Positions 18,501-22,062 of a stretch of 22,062 bases of DNA are shown one piece after another. Where the stretch lies: assembly GCA_019648995.1 (NCBI GenBank), contig BLXT01001660.1:27831-49892 (forward strand), given 5' to 3'. The notes under the pieces were generated by a model. It did not search any database. It was not told the DNA's origin and saw only the letters and a program-made list of their open reading frames with translations. This DNA is from Plakobranchus ocellatus (Eukaryota > Mollusca > Gastropoda > Plakobranchidae). A program made the translations under genes and the position numbers. Position 1 is the stretch's first letter; each line of letters begins with the position of its first letter.

Positions 18501-19971
18501 GGACAAAATACCACTAACTGAAGGCCCAGCGTGTAATTTTTTTTTTAATCCATGCGAGATGAAAATGACTATTATATTAATATTATCTTTATTGAGAAAC
18601 TTGCCAGTTACAGTGTTACGATCACCGAATTCTAGGTGAATGCTTATACGGTCATAGATTTTAGATCTACTGGGTCAATCCGTCACATATAATTGCAATA
18701 TTCACATAGGCTGAAAAGAATGAAATAGAAAGGCATCCTTGATTGCAAATTCATTGCTCCTGCATCCCTACCATCAGAGAGGTCGTTGCAAGCGTAGGGT
18801 CACACCCTTGGTCTGAGGCGGGGTCAATCCTTAAAAGTTATACATTCCTATGAGCTAATCACAGGCATAAATGGCATTGAATTGGGTTGATAATCACAAG
18901 ATATGATGGACCGTCACATATCGATAAAGAAAGAGTTCCTCAGTTCCCTTGCACAGCGGTTTGAATAAAATTATGAAGATATTGTCTAACACCATTTAGG
19001 TTGGTAAATAGTAATAATAAATACAATTGTTGTTGCTATCGGATCGAGTCAAAAAAAATAAAATGAGCAAGGATTGTTTCATTTGTTTACTGACTTTTGT
19101 AAAAACCGAATTTTCACTAAAGCTGCCCAAGTTAAGGGCTTTATGGTCATTCTCAAAAACTTTTTCCTGCACAAAATAGAAAGATGACAGATCTGATTTC
19201 TTATGTTAAAAAACACTTCCATCATGTGCTTCTCATTTTTCATTCTCAAACAAACCCAAAACCCAAAGTCCTTAATGAAGGCCTCTCTGCCAATTGCCAG
19301 TAGTAACTAATAAAAAAATCTGATTGCGGTCATGCAAACTTTCATCCATGTATCACAGAGTTTTAGAAAAAAAATATTTAAAATGGAAAACAAAAAACAA
19401 AGAATAATTTTACAACCTAAGATTGACGAAAAAAATTCTGTATACCATAAAAAAAAAAAAAAAATTACATCTGGCCTGGGCAGGAGGTATTGTGAAAGAC
19501 AAAGAGAAATCTAGTGTCTGATGAGCGCCAGAAATGTCGATATACGCAAAAAGGCAGACTTTCAGCTTTATGTGAAAAAGTAGAACCCATATTGAATGTC
19601 CCCTGATATTCTTTCATCTGGAAAAAATGGTGATGCTTTTTGGCTGATCAGATATCAAATCCAACCTAAGGGTTACTTATAGATCATCAAACCTTAACAA
19701 AACAATTTATTTATTTTGATAAGGTTCAACTTTGCTAAGCTTAGATCTAAGACTGTTGTTTAAAGCTGGAGAGAGAGGTCAAAATGGCATGTGCAAATTG
19801 TCGCATATGCATCCACTTCAGCAAGAAAGCCGCATTGTAAATAAGAGTGTTAAAAAAATGGCACTTACTTTTAGCAGGTTCTTTTGGTGTTGATGAATAA
19901 CCAGATTCAGCGCATGGAAGCTTCTTTAATATTATCTTTGGTGTCAAATTTTTTCCAACAATTTCAACACC
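3380..19971 (-). CDS. ORC1: ORC1, origin recognition complex subunit 1 (partial, 10 exons)
   Basis: Spliced CDS = complement of 3380-3543, 5108-5227, 8864-9013, 10066-10173, 11612-11783, 12061-12123, 12551-12636, 14452-14626, 16300-17446, 19869-19971 (2288 nt, 762 full codons plus 2 nt). All internal junctions are GT-AG and all phases agree without a stop. Residues below are numbered from the first codon visible. Residues 1-503 are a charged, Ser/Thr-Pro-rich linker. AAA+ follows: Walker A GVPGTGKT 531-538, Walker B VVLLVDE 612-618, sensor 1 in ANTMD (Asn651), arginine finger in RVASRLG (663-669), sensor 2 in SGDARR (713-718). I recognise these blocks as close matches to animal ORC1. In that family the protein binds and hydrolyses ATP within ORC and, with CDC6, loads MCM2-7 at nuclear replication origins. 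The N-terminal BAH domain and C-terminal winged helix are missing because the window ends. The linker (at least about 500 residues) appears longer than in human ORC1. Confidence 0.97.
3544..5107 (-). other. ORC1: ORC1 intron i-j (1564 nt)
   Basis: GT at 5107-5106 and AG at 3545-3544. About 3950-4640 is strongly purine-rich on the + strand, so long apparent minus-strand ORFs there are Phe/Leu/Ser composition artefacts. A CCCH-like zinc-finger remnant is suspected on the + strand at 4749-4799. Confidence 0.85.
4749..4799 (+). pseudogene. Possible decayed CCCH zinc-finger fragment
   Basis: A + strand frame (about 4662-4895) includes [17 protein letters not shown], close to the CCCH pattern (C-x7-C-x5-C then His; hydrophobic/aromatic after the first Cys, TGKC). 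The usual Gly after the second Cys is replaced by Cys and the final His is two residues early. No flanking gene structure supports function. It could be chance. Confidence 0.2.
5108..5227 (-). CDS. ORC1: ORC1 exon i (AAA+ lid start)
   Basis: Forty codons, residues 669-708, phase 0. It starts [18 protein letters not shown] and ends DAIQLASRK. It matches the ORC1 block after the arginine finger, where the lid subdomain begins. The acceptor is TCTCTCTTAG; the donor is AGAAAG then GTAGGA. Confidence 0.97.
5697..5800 (-). repeat. Family A 3' end, reverse orientation
   Basis: On the minus strand it ends GTTGGCAGGTC (5707-5697). Upstream of this lie TTCCTGTGAAC and TTCCTGTGAAA, two near-identical islands (5718 and 5764 regions) resembling the GGTTCACAG..TTTTCCTG part of copy 2. 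The outer limit is approximate. Confidence 0.45.
6358..6390. repeat. A-rich low-complexity tract
   Basis: Runs of A of 10 or more interrupted by single G residues. Confidence 0.9.
7540..8521 (+). repeat. Dispersed repeat family A, copy 2 (~0.98 kb)
   Basis: Ends in GTTGGCAGGTCTG (8509-8521). It aligns with copy 3 along its length: TCATGTA.ATT.ATTGAT (7574), TTGATGGATCATTG.ATCTG (7634), TATTATCTT..TGAGAA (7900), CTAGGT..ATGCTTAT (7957), TAGCGGGGTTACTC (8165), TAGTATCGAATTGATC (8377). It shares AAATTGGATACTT with copy 1. A hairpin TTTTCC/GGAAAA lies at 8488-8502. There is no ORF. The left boundary is approximate. Confidence 0.7.
8864..9013 (-). CDS. ORC1: ORC1 exon h (sensor 1, arginine finger)
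   Basis: Exactly 50 codons, residues 619-668, phase 0. [19 protein letters not shown] continues directly from Walker [14 protein letters not shown] carries the sensor 1 Asn, and RVASRL plus the following Gly is the arginine-finger block conserved in ORC1. The acceptor is AAACCAG; the donor is CGACTG then GTAAAT. This is the most conserved exon in the window. Confidence 0.98.
9014..10065 (-). other. ORC1: ORC1 intron g-h (1052 nt)
   Basis: GT at 10065-10064, AG at 9015-9014. It contains a short diverged repeat end (9080-9182). The rest is AT-rich with no gene; open frames at 9424-9669 and 9756-10013 have no recognisable domain. Confidence 0.85.
9080..9182 (+). repeat. Family A 3' end, internally deleted diverged copy
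   Basis: GAGTGATCAAAAGATA, ATTTTA, TGCCTGAATTTCTATGG, GGATTTT and CCATCTCTG appear in the same order as the matching islands of copies 1 and 2. A perfect 7-bp hairpin GGATTTT/AAAATCC lies at 9147-9164. The terminus is degraded. Confidence 0.45.
10066..10173 (-). CDS. ORC1: ORC1 exon g (Walker B)
   Basis: Residues 583-618, phase 0 at both ends. It begins [16 protein letters not shown] and ends VVLLVDE. The terminal Asp-Glu are the Walker B residues that bind Mg2+ and activate the hydrolytic water in AAA+ proteins. The acceptor follows a near-pure poly-T tract (about 17 nt on the sense strand) and GCAG; the donor is GATGAG then GTAAAG. Confidence 0.98.
10174..11611 (-). other. ORC1: ORC1 intron f-g (1438 nt), mostly LTR-like insertion
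   Basis: GT at 11611-11610, AG at 10175-10174. About three quarters of it is the TG...CA block 10434-11515. Without that block the intron would be about 350 nt, similar to its neighbours. Confidence 0.85.
10434..11515. mobile_element. Candidate solo LTR (1082 bp)
   Basis: Begins TGTTGGG and ends CCCTCAACA, giving TG...CA ends with short inverted termini (TGTTG/CAACA). It is flanked by CATAC (10429-10433) and CAAAC (11516-11520), a possible 5-bp target duplication with one mismatch. Base composition (T- and G-rich on +) differs sharply from the adjacent intron, and no long ORF is present. This fits a solo LTR of a Gypsy- or BEL-like element left by LTR recombination. Orientation and family are not determinable here; a non-LTR origin remains possible. 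Confidence 0.55.
11612..11783 (-). CDS. ORC1: ORC1 exon f (Walker A)
   Basis: Residues 526-582. [19 protein letters not shown] contains Walker A (genomic 11744-11767), the phosphate-binding loop that contacts [22 protein letters not shown] is the conserved ORC1 block that follows. The acceptor tract is weak (ATACTATAAAG, few pyrimidines); the donor is AAG then GTGAGT. Identity is essentially certain from the conserved run. Confidence 0.98.
11784..12060 (-). other. ORC1: ORC1 intron e-f (277 nt)
   Basis: GT at 12060-12059 (GTAAGT), AG at 11785-11784. AT-rich, nothing else seen. Confidence 0.9.
12061..12123 (-). CDS. ORC1: ORC1 exon e (63-nt exon, AAA+ N-terminus)
   Basis: Very short exon, residues 505-524 with split codons at both ends (Arg504 and Gly525): [20 protein letters not shown]. 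It matches the ORC1 segment just before Walker A (REQEF..IYNFVESKL..HTGG in vertebrates). The acceptor is CCCTTGCAG; the donor is GGTGG then GTAAGT. It is flanked by the two shortest introns in the window (427 and 277 nt). Confidence 0.95.
12124..12550 (-). other. ORC1: ORC1 intron d-e (427 nt)
   Basis: GT at 12550-12549, AG at 12125-12124 after a CTCTCCCTTGC pyrimidine tract. Nothing else seen. Confidence 0.9.
12551..12636 (-). CDS. ORC1: ORC1 exon d (linker to AAA+)
   Basis: Residues 476-503 plus 2 nt. It starts [14 protein letters not shown] and ends ANDLEEART, with the last codon (Arg504) split. LEEAR matches the short helix that precedes the ATPase in animal ORC1. The acceptor is GTGTACCAG; the donor is ACAAG then GTAGAG, with a non-consensus G at intron position 4. 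It is supported by phase and by the position of LEEAR. Confidence 0.9.
13739..13952 (-). pseudogene. Decayed RTE/EN-RT-type reverse transcriptase fragment
   Basis: On the minus strand KEHFKNLLN (13952-13926) is followed about 80 nt later, after stops and a frame change, by [19 protein letters not shown] (13840-13784) and DVLEEALEG. This order matches the linker and first RT block of invertebrate non-LTR elements: W-x-EHF-xx-LLN, then EE-xx-A-x-x-x-K-x-x-KA-x-GPD. GPD is altered to GPS, and at least three stops interrupt it. It is a dead 5'-part RT fragment; the downstream RT blocks were not found. Confidence 0.5.
14355..14406. repeat. GA/CT microsatellite
   Basis: Mostly (AG)n with a few interruptions; about 45 nt inside the intron from the exon c donor. 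Confidence 0.9.
14452..14626 (-). CDS. ORC1: ORC1 exon c (acidic then basic linker)
   Basis: Residues 418-475 with 1 nt finishing Ser417. It starts [11 protein letters not shown], passes through a Glu/Ser run ([10 protein letters not shown]) and turns basic ([22 protein letters not shown]). The acceptor is TGTCATTCCAG; the donor is CCTAAA then GTAAGT, in phase 0. The acceptor region is duplicated about 188 bp upstream in the gene (see 14602-14972), so this exon has a competing or relict 3' splice site. Confidence 0.9.
14602..14972. repeat. Tandem duplication (~188-bp unit) spanning exon c acceptor
   Basis: Unit 1 is about 14602-14783, unit 2 about 14790-14972. Matching islands in order: GCAAA(A/G)CTGGAATGACA (14621 and 14809), GTTTG(C/T)GCTGTGCTTTG (14674 and 14858), TTCCATTGCAT (14724 and 14916), CATGAT.TCCTTG (14750 and 14942). 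Unit 1 contains the real exon c acceptor and its first about 20 coding bases. Unit 2 carries the equivalent acceptor with AG at 14816-14815. Confidence 0.8.
14627..16299 (-). other. ORC1: ORC1 intron b-c (1673 nt)
   Basis: GT at 16299-16298 (GTAAGA), AG at 14628-14627. It holds the tandem duplication and a 22-bp palindrome near its 3' end. The rest (14973-16299) is AT-rich with no gene seen. Confidence 0.85.
14730..14751. repeat. 22-bp perfect palindrome without spacer
   Basis: TGCATTACAGT directly followed by its reverse complement ACTGTAATGCA, inside unit 1 of the tandem duplication. The matching place in unit 2 is not palindromic. Confidence 0.85.
16300..17446 (-). CDS. ORC1: ORC1 exon b (large disordered linker exon)
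   Basis: Largest exon, 1147 nt, residues 36-416 plus split codons at each end (Ser35 and Ser417). The Met at 17432 is internal: the frame runs on upstream through PKST to a good acceptor, TATTCTAG. The protein is low-complexity, with acidic Ser clusters ([16 protein letters not shown]), basic stretches that could be nuclear localisation signals ([24 protein letters not shown]) and many Ser/Thr-Pro sites. Six sites match the full CDK consensus S/T-P-x-K/R: SPQR, SPAK, TPNR, TPSK, TPTR, TPKR. RRKLSV (residues 245-250) resembles a cyclin-docking RxL motif. CDK regulation of this region is known in ORC1 of other animals; for this protein it is inferred. Confidence 0.93.
17447..19868 (-). other. 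ORC1: ORC1 intron a-b (2422 nt)
   Basis: GT at 19868-19867 (GTAAGT), AG at 17448-17447. It contains long repeat copy 3 (about 18180-19195) and several GATCTAGA-type motifs. No gene seen in the rest. Confidence 0.85.
18180..19195 (+). repeat. Dispersed repeat family A, copy 3 (~1.0 kb)
   Basis: Same order of conserved islands as copy 2, ending in GATGACAGATCTG (19183-19195), a diverged form of the family terminus. Islands include TCATGTAAATTAATTGAT (18212), TTGATGATCATTGAATCTG (18273), TATTATCTTTATTGAGAAAC (18582), GAGGCGGGGTCAATC (18816) and CTATCGGATCGAGTC (19036). There is no ORF of note. The left boundary is approximate. Confidence 0.65.
19869..19971 (-). CDS. ORC1: ORC1 exon a (first visible; post-BAH linker start)
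   Basis: Encodes 34 codons plus 1 nt, beginning [12 protein letters not shown] and ending TPKEPAK. The acceptor is CTTTTCAG before GGTGTTG; the donor is AAAA then GTAAGT. The trailing A joins GT of the next exon to make Ser35. There is no ATG at the start, since codon 9 is TTG (Leu), so this is an internal exon. Its position just after where a BAH domain would end is inferred from the ORC1 layout. This short, low-conservation exon is supported by its splice sites and phase rather than by strong sequence similarity. Confidence 0.85.
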
Positions 19972-20284
19972 CTGAAAAGCACAGATTTGTTTTTTTTTTT
20001 TTTAACTTAAGCTGCAATACAAGGAAGACAAGTAAAAATGAGCATAAGAGGATACTAATTCAAATATTACTCAAAACTTCTGAAAAAGATATTTTGTATC
20101 TAAATTCTGTGCTTTGTAAATGTTCTACAAAATATGACTGGGTAGAGTTATGCTGGCAAGAAGTATGAGGCAAAAAGCAGATGTAATGCACATACCTTTA
20201 GCCTATCATTTTAATGTAAGAAAGATTGGTTTGAGAATTCTTTCTTAAAGAAAAGTAGTGATACATAGGTAAATAGGCATAAAG

Positions 20285-20350
20285 TGAAAAACAGAAAGAA
20301 AGATAGAAAGATATAGATGGACAGAGATATAGATAAATATAGATACAAAG
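20285..20350. repeat. Degenerate GATA/GAAA tetranucleotide tract
   Basis: Many imperfect AGATA and AGAAA units (AGAAAGATAGAAAGATATAG and so on). Confidence 0.75.
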
Positions 20351-21830
20351 GTGTGTAGGTGTAAATTGATTTTTTTTCTTTCATACAGGTTATAGATATA
20401 AACATAATTTAGGTACAGTTGGTCACTTTTATACCAAGCTTGGGGACAACAGAAATTATTTTACTCGAGTCGAGCTACTTCTGAAGAAACAAAAAAAAAT
20501 TCAATAAATAAGTAAACTTCAAATCCTTTTGGTTTAGCCATCATTCAATGAATTTATTAAAAGTGTTTTTCTGTTTAGCATTTGTTTGAATATTTGATTA
20601 TCTTTTATTTCATTTTAAAATTTGTGAAATGTTTTAATACAATTTGTACGCACTATAGAGTAAAACAAAAAAATTTATTGATTATTGAAAGGAATAGTTT
20701 GTAATCAAAAATAATTGAGGGAAAATAACTAAAAGAAGTAACCTTATCAATGACAATGGGTTTTATTTTCATCACAAGGCTGGAAGAATAAGGAACAGTA
20801 AAATGAGAAGAAAAAGAGCATTAAAGGAAAACCATAGCACTGAAAAAGTAATTTTTTTTTGTCTTACCCAGAACGTAATTTAGAAAGTGCAGATAAAAGA
20901 AAGGTGTTGACAAAGGTTTCATTTGACAGAAAGAGTACGAAAAAATATTAAGAAAAGAAAACATTGGTAACTACTTTTTAAAAGAAAAGAGGATGAAAGG
21001 ACTTGTAGGAAGAGAAAGATTGTAATAGGTCCAGAATTGAATCAAGAATTAAAAAAAAAAGTATGAAAAATACTTTTTAAAAAGACATTTTTTTTACAAA
21101 AAAATACAATTATCACACAAGAAAGCTTAAAAAAACACCCTTAAGTGAAAGAACACAATAGGATTTAAGAAACATTAATCTTGTTATATCCATTACAACA
21201 CAAAAATTTATCTTTTTTTAAAGATACCTATTAAGTTCTTCCATGACAGCATAGTAATTGGCATAGTGCCTTCCTTTTATCACTTAGTATTTGGTCTGTT
21301 TTAGATAAAAGAATTCTTGCCCTAATACACACCTAATTATGATCAGAGAGAATTTGGCCCTTCATCAATTGTGGCAGTAAGCTCTCTAGCCTTTAGTACT
21401 TTGATAAATCCCCAAATCTTGACTATTTTGTTTGCAACAATTAAAGCCTTGGTAGGACAATCCATTGTCACTATGAGCCCTAGTGCATCTTTTGCATGAT
21501 TTTGTGCAAAGCAAGATTGTTAACTGAAAAGGAAAAGTTTTTATTAAGGAAGAGTCATTTTATTTAGGGAAAATGCTTAGAAGCAATCAATCTGAAAAGA
21601 CTGCACCTTTGCGTCATAAGTATTGAAATAATGAAAGCTTATATCAATACCGCTCTACTTTTCACTTGGTAATTAAGGACAGGGTTTATTCACAGAACTG
21701 AAGTTTTGTTTGTTAAAATAATAATAAAGCTTGAAATTAGTCATAATGTTTCAGATGTAAAAGAAAAAAATTTAAATGCCTTTTTGAAAGTTAAAAGGCA
21801 TCAAAACTGATGTAATGTTATACAATTTTC

Positions 21831-21874
21831 ATCGCTGAAAATTCAGAGGTGAATCGCTGAAAATCCAGAAAGGA
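21831..21874. repeat. 22-nt tandem repeat, two units
   Basis: ATCGCTGAAAAT(T/C)CAGA followed immediately by a second unit; about 18 of 22 positions agree. Confidence 0.8.
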
Positions 21875-21980
21875 ATCTGTAAAATGCAACAAGTATCTTA
21901 GACTGGACTCATTAGACATTAACCCCTAGCCAAACCAATAAATTGCCTCAACAAAAAAAAAAAAAAATTAATTCCATGAT

Positions 21981-22062
21981 CAGACATGCCTACCCTTAGA
22001 AATTTTTTTGAGGAACACCAAGGGCAAAAATGCGGAACAAACCTGAATATGACGGGAACTGA
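21981..22062 (-). repeat. Family A 3' end, reverse orientation, cut by window edge
   Basis: The minus strand ends GTAGGCATGTCTG (11 of 13 match to the family terminus). Upstream are GTTCCCGTC and TTGTTCCGC islands that recall the CCCG-rich module. Confidence 0.4.

Larger units (their letters stand above)
19972..22062 (-). other. ORC1: Partial ORC1 intron upstream of exon a
   Basis: AG acceptor at 19973-19972, preceded by a pyrimidine tract. I found no BAH-domain exon on the minus strand up to the edge. Contents: T15 run near 19989, degenerate GATA/GAAA tract at 20285-20350, 22-nt tandem repeat at 21831-21874, A17 run near 21951, and a reverse family A end at the edge. Confidence 0.65.

Noticed and set aside
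21346..21525. Possible exon on the minus strand upstream of ORC1 exon a (CTTTTCCTTTTCAG acceptor-like, then MDCPTKALIVANKIVKIWGF)
   Set aside because: The frame after the acceptor-like AG that leads into this peptide meets a stop at once. No BAH-domain features and no clear donor; may be a decayed repeat.
1..22062. tRNA, rRNA, CRISPR or bacterial operon signals
   Set aside because: No B-box-like tRNA loop, rRNA core sequence, regularly spaced repeats or tiled ORFs were seen on either strand.

Overview
This is a window of animal nuclear DNA, not bacterial or viral. It is AT-rich and full of A/T homopolymers, has no dense ORF tiling, and its one recognisable gene is broken by GT-AG introns. 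That gene, on the minus strand, encodes ORC1, the largest subunit of the origin recognition complex and an initiator AAA+ ATPase. Ten exons between 19971 and 3380 splice in frame into 762 residues, with every junction phase agreeing. The gene is incomplete at both ends. The N-terminal BAH-domain exons should lie beyond the right edge, and the C-terminal winged-helix exon(s) beyond the left edge. Intron sizes, composition and repeated TAGATCTAG-type motifs suggest an invertebrate, possibly a mollusc (gastropod-like), but this taxonomic guess is inference only.

Layout, in ORC1 transcription order: 22062-19972, an intron ending at the first visible exon; 19971-19869 and 17446-16300, the long disordered, phosphosite-rich linker; 14626-14452 and 12636-12551, more basic/acidic linker leading to the ATPase; 12123-12061 and 11783-11612, start of AAA+ with Walker A; 10173-10066, Walker B; 9013-8864, sensor 1 and arginine finger; 5227-5108 and 3543-3380, the lid with sensor 2; 3379-1, intron or downstream DNA without a recognised exon.

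The introns hold most of the unexplained structure. (1) A dispersed repeat family ends in the 13-mer GTTGGCAGGTCTG: four identical copies in + orientation plus several diverged ends. Three copies are long (about 0.7-1.0 kb visible) and alignable to each other, and several keep a small hairpin of different sequence just before the terminal motif. (2) A 1.08-kb TG...CA block at 10434-11515 looks like a solo LTR. (3) A decayed RTE/EN-RT-like reverse transcriptase fragment lies at 13739-13952 on the minus strand. (4) A tandem duplication of about 188 bp copied the 3' splice site of one ORC1 exon, leaving a second acceptor upstream that would lead to an in-frame stop. No rRNA, tRNA, CRISPR array or prokaryotic element was seen.
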